This document shows, piece after piece, positions 34,794 to 42,058 of a DNA stretch of 64,000 nucleotides; the stretch's first letter is position 1; the number at the start of each line of letters is the position of its first letter. The position numbers were made by a program, and so were the translations under genes. The notes below the pieces were generated by a model. The model made no database searches and was not told the DNA's origin. It worked only from the letters and a program-made list of their open reading frames with translations. The DNA is from Sphingomonas arenae (GTDB taxonomy: Bacteria > Pseudomonadota > Alphaproteobacteria > Sphingomonadales > Sphingomonadaceae), in NCBI RefSeq assembly GCF_016924655.1, contig NZ_JAFFJU010000003.1, forward strand, positions 124,001-188,000. Reading direction: 5' to 3'.

Positions 34794-35300
34794 TCATCTT
34801 CGCGTTTTTGTTCTGCTCCGAAATATACCCGCGCGGGACAGATGGTTCATCGTCCTCCGCAAGGCTTCGAGCTGAGATCGGACCAGCTCCCGAGCCATGT
34901 CGGATTGCATGATAGCAGGCACGATCCGAAAGCTGCGTTTTCCGTCACGGATGAGCAGTTCCTTGCGTTCAAGCCGCTGAACCTTGCGCCGAACCGTCTC
35001 CCGATTGAGACCTGTGGCAGCAGCGATGGAGGTGACATTGCACTTCCCGAGCAACTCCATCGGGACAGGGCAAGCAAGGTCACGAAAGTCGGGAGTCAAC
35101 GAGGTTCGCGTCAACCGCTCTCCGCCGATTGCAATGACCGCAAGCAGGATCATCGTTGATTCGTAGTCCAGGGTTTCGCCCCAGGCTTCCAACTGCGTCC
35201 GACGCCAATTCTCCATCATTCTAAGGTTGAGCCCAACCAGCGCCACGAGTGCCAGACGGCTGCCCGACTGCGCTTCGACTTCGTCGACCTCAAAGGGCAA
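34794..35300 (-). CDS. Winged-helix DNA-binding protein
   Basis: The 168-residue protein has a central helical part and a winged-helix motif CNVTSIAAATGLNRETVRRK followed by VQRLERKELLIRDGKRSFRI, which is a recognition helix and wing. This suits a transcriptional repressor or sensor. The start TTG at 35300 has AAGGA seven bases upstream; ATG codons appear only about 27 residues later. It is one of three winged-helix genes in the PilZ group. Confidence 0.72.
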   Translation of the reverse strand: MPFEVDEVEAQSGSRLALVALVGLNLRMMENWRRTQLEAWGETLDYESTMILLAVIAIGGERLTRTSLTPDFRDLACPVPMELLGKCNVTSIAAATGLNRETVRRKVQRLERKELLIRDGKRSFRIVPAIMQSDMARELVRSQLEALRRTMNHLSRAGIFRSRTKTRR

Positions 35301-35382
35301 TTGTCTGGTCCTTGCTTATGCGTAGCGCATCCAAACGGCTGCAACGTCAGGCAGCCTGAATAAGCACAGATTGTGCACCAAG

Positions 35383-35859
35383 ATGGATGCTTTTCTCACC
35401 CAAATGAACGAGCACGGCTCGATGCACACATTACGATCTCAAGGATCTGCAGTAGACCGAAGGGGAGCTAGCGAACGGTCTTCGGCTCTCGATGGCGGCA
35501 CGGTGCGGCGGCTGATAAGGCTCAGAAGATCTAGAAACGACCTGTTTGCCGCCGACCTGTTCTCGGAGCCGGCGTGGGACATCCTGTTGGAGGCCTACGC
35601 TTCGATGCTGCTGGGCGAGAGGATTTCGGTTCTTGCGCTCTGCCAGTGTTCTGGATCGCCGGAAACCACCGCCGCCCGCTGGATCAGAAAACTTGAGAAT
35701 GATGGCTGGCTTGTACGGCACCAAGATTCTCAAGATCGCCGGAGGAATTGGGTAAGGCTATCGGAGAAGGGTTTGACCTCGATGCAACGCTATTTCGCTC
35801 TTCTCTCAAGAGCGGTGGAATCGGTTCCTGAACTCTCAAGGAATTCCTCAATCCGGTGA
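35383..35859 (+). CDS. MarR-like winged-helix protein, paralogue A
   Basis: The protein of about 158 residues contains a MarR-like winged helix: DLFSEPAWDILLEAYASML, then LCQCSGSPETTAARWIRKL (recognition helix) and ENDGWLVRHQDSQDRRRNWV with RLSEKG (wing). It shares the pattern EPAWDxLL, Sxxxxxxxxx RW, and RRxWVxLxxx with the gene at 37757-38248, so the two are paralogues. The start is uncertain (35383, 35404 or 35422). It probably regulates transcription of neighbouring genes. Confidence 0.75.
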   Translation: MDAFLTQMNEHGSMHTLRSQGSAVDRRGASERSSALDGGTVRRLIRLRRSRNDLFAADLFSEPAWDILLEAYASMLLGERISVLALCQCSGSPETTAARWIRKLENDGWLVRHQDSQDRRRNWVRLSEKGLTSMQRYFALLSRAVESVPELSRNSSIR

Positions 35860-35954
35860 ATCGCCATATCGACGTAGGCTCCAATTTCGGCCGGAGCTTT
35901 GACGCTGTCGAGTAGGTCCAACGCCGCGGTCAGACAGGATTTGGCCTGGAGCAT
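35790..35954 (-). CDS. Small helical protein, 54 residues
   Basis: Read on the minus strand, this ORF gives a short helical protein with KSCLTAALDLLDSVKAPAE, IGAYVDMAIHRIEEFLES and ends in ALERRAK. Its composition (LLD, YVDMAI) looks like the many small helical proteins found near stress regulators in sphingomonads. It overlaps the 3' end of the winged-helix gene on the other strand. No clear Shine-Dalgarno is visible, so it is tentative. Confidence 0.4.
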   Translation of the reverse strand: MLQAKSCLTAALDLLDSVKAPAEIGAYVDMAIHRIEEFLESSGTDSTALERRAK

Positions 35955-36707
35955 GGTATCAAACACGCGATAATCTTTCTTCCGTACTCGTCTTACCTTA
36001 CGGCGGCTGTCGGCAGTTCGCTAGCCTGCCCAGCCGAGATCGCGACGCTTTCTAGCGAGCTATCCGAGGGCGCGACCAGACAGGTGACGCTGGCCTGCAG
36101 CGTGGTAACTGATTTCAGCGTGCCGGCGTTCTACGCGCCCTATGCGCGAGCTGCGGTTCTCGCGCCGCAACTCGATCATGCCCGGCATACCTTGCATCAT
36201 TCAAATTCGACGAGACGAAGACGAATCTTTCGGCCCTGCTCATCGGTGATCAATTTCTCGATCTTGCGACTGCTGCGTTCCCAGGTCTGTTTGCTCACCG
36301 CCACACCGCGTCTGATCCGCACGGTGATGCGAGATGCGACAGGAGCATGGCGAGCAGTGGAGGGCGGATCTAAGGGAGCTGTCACCGCTACTAGACCTAT
36401 AACAAGACCAAGCATGCAGATGGACTAGATTTAATCCGCTACTCGTCCGCTAGTTTTGGCTCCAAAGTGGTCTTTCAACCCGTGCAGGGCACGCATATCG
36501 AACACTAGGCCCGTTCATCCGCGGTGGTACGAAGCAGACCCCGTCCCCGCCCGCAAGCGCAACCGCGGTGAGAGCGCTGGCCATCGATGAAGAGACGCAT
36601 GCGCCGCTCACCCAGCAAAGGCTTGAGCCGACATTCGCCGCTTCGTAGCTTAAGGGGCGGGAACGGACCGAAACTTAAGAAGCCGCTAAGGTAGTTGGGG
36701 TAGTTCC
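35955..36707. other. Mostly non-coding stretch of the signalling cluster
   Basis: Apart from a possible small minus-strand gene at 36197-36415, I see nothing convincing here. A plus-strand ORF at 36084-36428 has no ribosome binding site and a composition unlike a protein. Confidence 0.4.
36197..36415 (-). CDS. Small exported or membrane-anchored hypothetical protein
   Basis: The 72-residue ORF begins with a hydrophobic stretch (MLGLVIGLVAVTAPLDPP) and continues with a basic part ending in DEQGRKIRLRLVEFE. The pattern of a hydrophobic N-terminus and a well-formed C-terminal strand favours a real gene, but the ribosome binding site is weak. No family is recognised with certainty. Confidence 0.42.
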   Translation of the reverse strand: MLGLVIGLVAVTAPLDPPSTARHAPVASRITVRIRRGVAVSKQTWERSSRKIEKLITDEQGRKIRLRLVEFE

Positions 36708-36869
36708 GTGTTCGTGACTACGTTTCAGTGCCTTGCCCTGATCGGCATCTTCATGATCGTCGCCAGCTCTCTCGCTGTTGCTTGGAAAGTGGAGACCTCC
36801 CGGCGTGAGTTACAGGGGTCCAATTCGCTGTTGAGGGATCTGCTGATCACGATGCGCGACCGCTTGTAA
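36708..36869 (+). CDS. Tiny single-pass membrane protein, 53 residues
   Basis: A GTG-started ORF encodes an N-terminal transmembrane helix (CLALIGIFMIVASSLAVAW) followed by a polar amphipathic tail with SRRELQGSNSLLRDLL. GGGG about eight bases upstream may be its ribosome binding site. It lies 60 bases before the PilZ gene on the same strand, and may be co-transcribed with it. The evidence is only composition and position. Confidence 0.38.
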   Translation: MFVTTFQCLALIGIFMIVASSLAVAWKVETSRRELQGSNSLLRDLLITMRDRL

Positions 36870-36929
36870 GCGAGGCGAACAGGAGTTCTTCGACCAGCAA
36901 GTGTCACAAAGCGCTCGCGGGAGTTACAT

Positions 36930-37304
36930 ATGGCGTTTGGAAGAAAGTCCGGAGGCGGCCGGCGGGCAGCGGTTCGGAAAGCCGTACATTTGCCCTCAAC
37001 AGTGCTCGGTATCGCCAGCTCGAAGACGGCTACGCTCCTCGACGTCTCCAAGGCTGGTGCCCAGTTGCTCATCAGCTCGATGCCGCCGGATGGGAAGGAC
37101 GTGCTGCTCAGGATAGCAGGGATCGAACGGGTCGGCCGGGTCGTCTGGCGTGACGATGAGAAGTTCGGCATCGAGTTCGATGAACCCCTGAGCGGGTTGG
37201 AATTATACCAGGTCCAGGAACTCGCCTACACGCCTACCCCGCCGGGCCTTACGAAGGAAGAGAAGCTCATCTATCGAGATTGGCAGATCGGCCTGATGCG
37301 ATAG
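36930..37304 (+). CDS. Single-domain PilZ protein
   Basis: The 124-residue protein is a PilZ domain with RxxxR (RAAVR, about residue 12) and DVSKAG (about 37-42), so binding of cyclic di-GMP is likely. FGIEFDEPLSG is the usual late strand. GGGAG precedes the ATG. The C-terminal part (LTKEEKLIYRDWQIGLMR) is a short helix also found at the end of the PilZ protein at 38573 (AAFDDWNLGVAR), which points to a common subfamily. Confidence 0.85.
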   Translation: MAFGRKSGGGRRAAVRKAVHLPSTVLGIASSKTATLLDVSKAGAQLLISSMPPDGKDVLLRIAGIERVGRVVWRDDEKFGIEFDEPLSGLELYQVQELAYTPTPPGLTKEEKLIYRDWQIGLMR

Positions 37305-37344
37305 TGGCGCCCCGTTTCGTTCTCCAAGGCACCTCCGGACCTGG

Positions 37345-37755
37345 TTAGCGGTTCTCAAGGAGCTTTCGGCTAGTCAGACTGTAAGCTTCTAGCGGACTGA
37401 TGAGGCAGTAATCCATGAAGGTGATGGCTGCCTCTGGCGCATACTTCGCAACAGCATCAGCCAAAACCCAATCGTGCACTTGTGGAGCAGTCGAGGACTG
37501 ATCCGTTCGAAAAAGAAGAACCGATTCCGCTCCAATGTCGAACGCCTTGCAGGCGATGCCTTCCCCAAGCTCGTGACCCTGCATGAAGATTGGGGGTTCG
37601 ACCTCCTCGAGCTGGAGCACACCACCTGTATCATCGAGGTAGAGGATACGAACGATGGGTCTTTGATCATGCGAAGCATACCTGCCGAACAAGCGCAGGA
37701 GATCGTGGCGATCGATGACCTGAAGCGGGTATCCATTGACTTCGCTAAAGTGCAT
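37345..37755 (-). CDS. JAB/RadC-like protein with degenerate metal site
   Basis: The 136-residue protein has the strand and helix order of the RadC JAB domain: PIVRILYLDDTGGVLQLEEV, then LGEGIACKAFDIGAESVLLF, and finally AAITFMDYCLIS. In true JAMM proteins the middle would carry HxHPSG and a later Asp; here the site reads FRTDQSSTAPQVHDW, so the zinc ligands are lost. It is therefore likely non-catalytic. It is one base downstream of a winged-helix gene, so the pair is an operon. This assignment rests on pattern only. Confidence 0.55.
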   Translation of the reverse strand: MHFSEVNGYPLQVIDRHDLLRLFGRYASHDQRPIVRILYLDDTGGVLQLEEVEPPIFMQGHELGEGIACKAFDIGAESVLLFRTDQSSTAPQVHDWVLADAVAKYAPEAAITFMDYCLISPLEAYSLTSRKLLENR

Positions 37756-37756
37756 G

Positions 37757-38248
37757 TCAGCGGCCCCATCGCTCGAGCAGGAGGCGCATGGCGGCGCTTG
37801 CCCGCTTGGTGAGCGCTACCCACGAACGCCGCCCATCCAGATGGTCGTTGGTGACCTCAACCCATCCCTTCTCCTGAAGTGCGCAGAGCCAACGCAGAGT
37901 GGTCGTCCCAGGCACGCCGCTGAAGTTACAGATCTTCGTCTTTGAGACCCGGCATTGCTGCAGCTCAGCCTGGTACAGGGACAGCAGGAGATCCCAAGCC
38001 GGTTCTCCGAACAGCTCAGCGCCGAAGACCTTCCTACGCTCCCGCCGAAAAGCAAGGATGTCATCAACAGTCTTCTGCATCTCGCAGCTTAGGTCGGGTT
38101 GCCGTGCCCCCGGCACGGACGCATCAACCCGCGCCAGCTCCTTCTTGAGCTGATCCAGCTCCCATCGCAGATGCTCGATCTGTTCAGTGACCAACTGCCT
38201 CAAGCGATCAGGCTCGTCGGGACGAGCAGCCTTGAAATGTCTGGACAC
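37757..38248 (-). CDS. MarR-like winged-helix protein, paralogue B
   Basis: The protein of about 163 residues has an N-terminal helix that could be a coiled coil (LRQLVTEQIEHLRWELDQLK) and a MarR-like winged helix: ELFGEPAWDLLLSLYQAEL, then NFSGVPGTTTLRWLCALQ and VTNDHLDGRRSWVALTKRA. It is a paralogue of the gene at 35383. GTG at 38248 follows AAGGAAGA and is preferred to a GTG ten codons upstream. Downstream, one base away, is the JAB-like gene. Confidence 0.78.
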   Translation of the reverse strand: MSRHFKAARPDEPDRLRQLVTEQIEHLRWELDQLKKELARVDASVPGARQPDLSCEMQKTVDDILAFRRERRKVFGAELFGEPAWDLLLSLYQAELQQCRVSKTKICNFSGVPGTTTLRWLCALQEKGWVEVTNDHLDGRRSWVALTKRASAAMRLLLERWGR

Positions 38249-38572
38249 GCTTCTTCCTTCGCCAGCACGAGAGCACACGTGGCGATCGGTTTTCAGATGA
38301 AACGTCAGGTGTTCGGCACGCCGACGAGCGCGTTTAAGCCTCTGCAGGGGCTAAGTTCAATCCTGAGAGCTGGAGAGATTGCACCAGAATGGCGGCAATT
38401 GTGCCCGACGCGAGGAACGCTGCTCGCTTGCATCACCTTCAATCGCAACGGTGTCTCGAGCGCGCGTGCCTGCTTATCGAGCGAAGCAAAAGAAGCTGAC
38501 GAGTCTACGTCGGACTTGATTTCGGCAGCTCTTTGCTACTCGAGCCCCGAACGTTGAGTAGGAGCGGAACGC

Positions 38573-38938
38573 TTAGCGGGCTACGCCTAGGTTCCAGTCG
38601 TCGAAGGCTGCACGTGCTTGTGGGGACATCCCGCGTGGCGCTTTCTCGCGGACCTTCTCGACCTCCGTTGCGTCTAGGGGAAGGTCGAATCGGATGCCAC
38701 ATTCATCAGCGTCTGACCATGCTACTGCGCCGAATGCGCTCAGGCCCTCCGCATGGACGACAAGCTCCTCGTCGAGGGCGGGCAGATCGTTGCCGCGGAT
38801 TCTCGCGCCCGTACAGGACAAATCCACGAGCACGATGCTCCGCCGTTTGAGCACCGTCGTATAATGGCCCAGCAACGGCGCTCCGATCCTGCGCGCTTTG
38901 CGGCGGCCACCGCCTCCGCACCTGCCAAAATCAAGCAT
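38573..38938 (-). CDS. Single-domain PilZ protein
   Basis: This 121-residue PilZ protein has a basic start (RRKARRIG), the DLSCTG motif at about residue 39-44, and the late strand CGIRFDLPLDATE. RxxxR and DxSxxG are intact. AGGAGG precedes the ATG. It ends in AAFDDWNLGVAR, like the PilZ protein at 36930. It is the third PilZ gene of the cluster. Confidence 0.85.
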   Translation of the reverse strand: MLDFGRCGGGGRRKARRIGAPLLGHYTTVLKRRSIVLVDLSCTGARIRGNDLPALDEELVVHAEGLSAFGAVAWSDADECGIRFDLPLDATEVEKVREKAPRGMSPQARAAFDDWNLGVAR

Positions 38939-39148
38939 ACAAGGCCTCCTCGAAGACCCACCCCAGATCGACGTTAAGGCTAGTGAGCTTAATGCTTTAC
39001 CTTCTGCGTTTAGTTAATGCGCACGACCACACTTACGGCAAGCGCCAAGGGCTCGAGTTGGCCAAAGAGGGGCATCAAACGTCCATAAACGTCAGTTAGA
39101 TGTCGCCGATCTCTCGTTTGGCATGCCGGTGCTTGAGAGACGCCAGTG

Positions 39149-39313
39149 CTATGCTGGCTTCTCCAGGGCGTCGGCTAGTTCGAGCAGAAGGTGCTGGACG
39201 GCCGCGTCTCGCGCTGTCTCTGCTAGCCGGCGACACTCCGCGGCTTGATCTTCATGGCTCTGGGCCTTTGTGACCATGCGTTTTAACCGTCTGAAGATCT
39301 GCATGGTTGCCAT
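39149..39313 (-). CDS. Small helical protein, 54 residues
   Basis: Read on the minus strand this gives MQIFRRLKRMVTKAQSHEDQ, then AAECRRLAETARDAAVQHLL and LELADALEKPA. The AAECRRLAE and LLELADA pattern is that of a common small alphaproteobacterial protein family of unknown function. ATG at 39313 or 39304 can be the start; no strong ribosome binding site is seen. It is too short for many gene callers. Confidence 0.55.
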   Translation of the reverse strand: MATMQIFRRLKRMVTKAQSHEDQAAECRRLAETARDAAVQHLLLELADALEKPA

Positions 39314-39348
39314 GATCTTTGATCGTATCGCTGCTGTGGGTAAGAAGA

Positions 39349-39371
39349 CCCGTCAGAGTGGAGCTGACGGG
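39349..39371. terminator. Hairpin of unclear role
   Basis: CCCGTCAG (39349-39356) and CTGACGGG (39364-39371) form a perfect 8-bp stem with a 7-base loop. A pyrimidine-rich run (CCTTCCTTC) follows on the plus strand. It may be a terminator or part of a regulatory RNA; no gene clearly ends here. Confidence 0.35.
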
Positions 39372-39633
39372 CCTTCCTTCATTCGGAACGCCTCAGTGGG
39401 GCTGAAACGTCTTCAGTCTTGTACCTGGTCCCGTTTGCCAGGGCGTTGAGGTAAGGACCGGAATGGGTCTATCCCGTGCCTTAGCAACTTAGCTGAGCGA
39501 GCATCCGATTTCCAATGCGGCATTCGGATTTCGGACCAGACCCGAACCGCCACAAACGACGGCACGAAGTGAGCGCGCGATTCGGCCGGTTGTGACTAGC
39601 GTTCTTGCTTCGTTCTCGCGCATATGACGCGTC

Positions 39634-40254
39634 ATGGTGGGCCAGCCGAAGCACCTTTCCGACCTGCGCAAGATCGAAGCCGACGTGCGAATCACCTGCC
39701 GCCGGTGCCGGTTTGAGGAGGACTGGACTCGCGAGGACTTGGCTTCCCATCTGTTCGAGATCGGCGGCAGCCAAGTCTGGTCGGAGATCACGCGGCATCT
39801 CACCTGCCGGCGCTTCGGCTGCGGGTCTCGCGACCTGTGTGCTCTGCCAGTGCCCTATGCCCGAAGAGGGGCGAACATGTCGAGGCGGGTAGGAAAGCTC
39901 GACGCTCAGCTCCTCGGGACGGCTCTGAAGATCCTGGAGCAAGCCGTAGCGCGTTCACCTGGCCGATCGGTTGCGACGCTGGAGGTGCGGCTCGCGCTGC
40001 TTGTGGTGCACCGCTACCTGCGCGATCGCGAGGCGGTCCGCCGATATTGGGACTGCGCAGCGGACGCTACTCGGACGGTGAGCGAGGGTCTGGCAGACCC
40101 ATTCCACTCGCTACGCAATCGACTTGAACAACAAGGGTGGATTGCTCCGGCCGTACTGCTTGAGCGGACGCCGACTTGGCCATGGAACTCCCCAGCACCG
40201 CCGGGGTGGAAAGCCGGACCAGGCGATCCCCGGTTCGAGCGGCCTTCGGAATAG
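39634..40254 (+). CDS. Hypothetical protein with a cysteine-rich N-terminus
   Basis: The 206-residue protein has CRRC at about residue 23-26 and a second cysteine pair in RRFGCGSRDLC, a possible zinc ribbon. The middle (KLDAQLLGTALKILEQAVAR) is helical, and the end is proline-rich. No catalytic site or known domain is evident. It probably binds a metal or nucleic acid, but this is only suggested by the cysteines. Confidence 0.6.
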   Translation: MVGQPKHLSDLRKIEADVRITCRRCRFEEDWTREDLASHLFEIGGSQVWSEITRHLTCRRFGCGSRDLCALPVPYARRGANMSRRVGKLDAQLLGTALKILEQAVARSPGRSVATLEVRLALLVVHRYLRDREAVRRYWDCAADATRTVSEGLADPFHSLRNRLEQQGWIAPAVLLERTPTWPWNSPAPPGWKAGPGDPRFERPSE

Positions 40255-40417
40255 CTCTGATATGGCACAGGTTAGATGATTTCTCTTCCGGTGTAGGATT
40301 TCGGGCGCCATGGACGGCGCAACCCGCTCGGGGGCCAGGGACCTGGGTTGAGCAGCTTGTGCCAAGCGCTCCCCAGGAGCCCGTTTCAAGTGGCGAGTTG
40401 ATTGATAAGCTGAGCGC

Positions 40418-40999
40418 ATGTGCAATCGATACCGCATGAGCGCCAAACAGGCCGAGGTGGCCAGTCACTTCGGCATCGATCCGGCGCTCATCATGCCGGA
40501 GCCTGGTCCGCTTCCGCCGCCTGAACTCTTCCCCAAGCGGAGCGCCTACGTTGTTCGCGACGATGATGGGGTACGCACCCTCGACATCATGCGCTGGGGC
40601 TTTCCACCTCCGCCGAGGGCACGAGCGCCAGTGACAAACGTCCGCAACCTTGGCAGCCCATTCTGGCGTGCAGCGCTCAACCGCCCGGACCGGCGTTGCC
40701 TGGTTCCAGTGACCGAATTCTGCGAGTGGGAAGGTGAGCCCGGTTCCAAGGTCGAGCGCTGGTTCAACCTGCCCGCCAGCAGCCTCTTCGCCTTCGCCGG
40801 CGTGTGGCGCCCAACGGAGGACGGCAAGGCGTTCGCGTTTCTCACCTGCGAGCCGAACCCGATGGTGAGTGCGATCCACCGAAAGGCCATGCCAGTGATC
40901 CTCAATCCCGAGGATTACGAGAGTTGGTTGAACGGCGAGGTTGAGAGCGCTTGTTCCCTCGCGCAGCCATTCCCGTCGCAGCTCATGAGCGTGCGCTGA
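40418..40999 (+). CDS. SRAP-domain protein (YedK/HMCES family)
   Basis: The 193-residue protein belongs to the SRAP family, which forms a DNA-protein crosslink at abasic sites in single-stranded DNA. The catalytic Cys is residue 2 (MCNRY), VTNVRNLGSPFWR supplies the conserved Asn, FCEWEG the Glu, and HRKAMPVIL the His. All key residues are intact. SRAP proteins shield abasic sites during replication. It is one of the few island genes with a clear DNA-damage link. Confidence 0.93.
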   Translation: MCNRYRMSAKQAEVASHFGIDPALIMPEPGPLPPPELFPKRSAYVVRDDDGVRTLDIMRWGFPPPPRARAPVTNVRNLGSPFWRAALNRPDRRCLVPVTEFCEWEGEPGSKVERWFNLPASSLFAFAGVWRPTEDGKAFAFLTCEPNPMVSAIHRKAMPVILNPEDYESWLNGEVESACSLAQPFPSQLMSVR

Positions 41000-41093
41000 G
41001 TCAGACCGTCGTTGGTCACTTAGGCGTGACATCGTGCATGACTTCGACGAATGTTCAGGAAGCGTGCCGGGATGACGCAACATGGGGGTTTGT

Positions 41094-41411
41094 ATGCGTA
41101 TCTGGTTGCTCAGCCTCGCCATTCTCCTCCCGATAGCTGAGGCTGCGGTCGCGCACCCGGGAGATCTCAACGCACAAGGCTGCCATAATAATCGGAAGAC
41201 TGGTGACTACCACTCCCATGGCGGCAGGTCGTCGGCGGCGACTTCCGAGCAATCGTCGCGGAAGCCGGCGTACTCCGCGCTAGGCGGTGGAGGAACCTAC
41301 TACGCCAACTGCTCGGCAGCCCGCGCAGCTGGCGCGGCTCCAGTGCGCGCTGGCGACCCCGGCTACTCCCGCAAGCTTGATCGCGATGGCGACGGAGTAG
41401 CCTGCGAATGA
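41094..41411 (+). CDS. Secreted protein with YHYH-like motif and Excalibur domain
   Basis: The protein of about 105 residues has a signal peptide (MRIWLLSLAILLPIAEAAVA), then the pattern HPGDLNAQGCHNNRKTGDYH with SHG, which matches short YHYH-type calcium-associated sequences, and a C-terminal Excalibur domain (YYANCSAARAAGAAPVRAGD, later LDRDGDGVACE) with the DxDGDGxxCE calcium loop. GGGGG five bases upstream makes ATG at 41094 the best start. Its stop overlaps the start of the nuclease-like gene (ATGA), so the two are translated together. Confidence 0.85.
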   Translation: MRIWLLSLAILLPIAEAAVAHPGDLNAQGCHNNRKTGDYHSHGGRSSAATSEQSSRKPAYSALGGGGTYYANCSAARAAGAAPVRAGDPGYSRKLDRDGDGVACE

Positions 41412-41824
41412 TCTTGATGCTTGCCGTCGTCGCCGCAGGTCAGTCCTTCACCTGCACTCCGATCGCAGTGTGGGACGGAGATGGCCCAATATGGTGCGCT
41501 GAAGGTCCGCGCATCCGGCTAGCTGGTGTTGCTGCAAGGGAGATTGATGGCACATGCCGGCGCAACCAGCCCTGCCCAGGCGTGGGCGGGATCGCCGCGC
41601 GTGATGTGCTCGTCGAGGTGCTGGGAGGCGCAAGGGGCACGTTGCCGACAGGACACGTCAAGGTCGTCGGTCCCCCGCTGCAGTGCCGCTCCGACGGTCC
41701 GGCGGGCGGTAGCCGGACGGCAGCCTGGTGCACCTCCTCTGCGACTGGAGACCTCGCCTGCAATCTCCTCCGGCGCGGCAGCGTCGTTCGTTGGCAGCGC
41801 TACTGGGGACAGCACCGTTGCTAA
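41408..41824 (+). CDS. Secreted thermonuclease-like (SNase) protein
   Basis: The 138-residue protein begins with a short hydrophobic segment (MILMLAVVAAGQS), then carries the staphylococcal-nuclease-like core CTPIAVWDGDGPIWCAEGPR, IRLAGVAAREIDGTC and GIAARDVLVEVLGG, ending in RWQRYWGQHRC. The arginine of IRLAG and the Glu after it match the catalytic region, but the usual GIDAPE reads GVAARE, so calcium binding may be altered. It is coupled to the Excalibur protein. Export to the periplasm or medium and nucleic acid degradation are likely. Confidence 0.78.
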   Translation: MILMLAVVAAGQSFTCTPIAVWDGDGPIWCAEGPRIRLAGVAAREIDGTCRRNQPCPGVGGIAARDVLVEVLGGARGTLPTGHVKVVGPPLQCRSDGPAGGSRTAAWCTSSATGDLACNLLRRGSVVRWQRYWGQHRC

Positions 41825-41838
41825 CTGACACTCTGCTC

Positions 41839-41896
41839 CTGGCGAGAAGCGGAACGGCTGCTTCCGGGTGGGCAGACGAGGATAGCTGACGATCGT
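41839..41896. repeat. Island hairpin repeat copy
   Basis: CTGGCGAGAAGCGGAACGGC, TGCTTCCGGGTGG and a diverged ending GATAGCTGACGATCGT. It follows the stop of the nuclease-like gene. Confidence 0.78.
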
Positions 41897-42058
41897 GCAG
41901 GAGGAGGCAGCGTCGGCTAGGTGCCGTTTACAGACGCTCAGGCCACCTTAAGTCGTCGCGAACCTCGCACCTGCGCTGAGGCGGCGTTCCGCGACCTAGC
42001 TCCACTTAACTCTCTGGAATGCATAGCGCACCGGAGCAGTGTTCCTCGCGTAGACATC

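Larger units (their letters stand above)
38939..39633. other. Intergenic region with one small gene and a hairpin
   Basis: About 700 bases. A small minus-strand gene (39149-39313) and a hairpin (39349-39371) are the only structures I can support. Confidence 0.45.
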
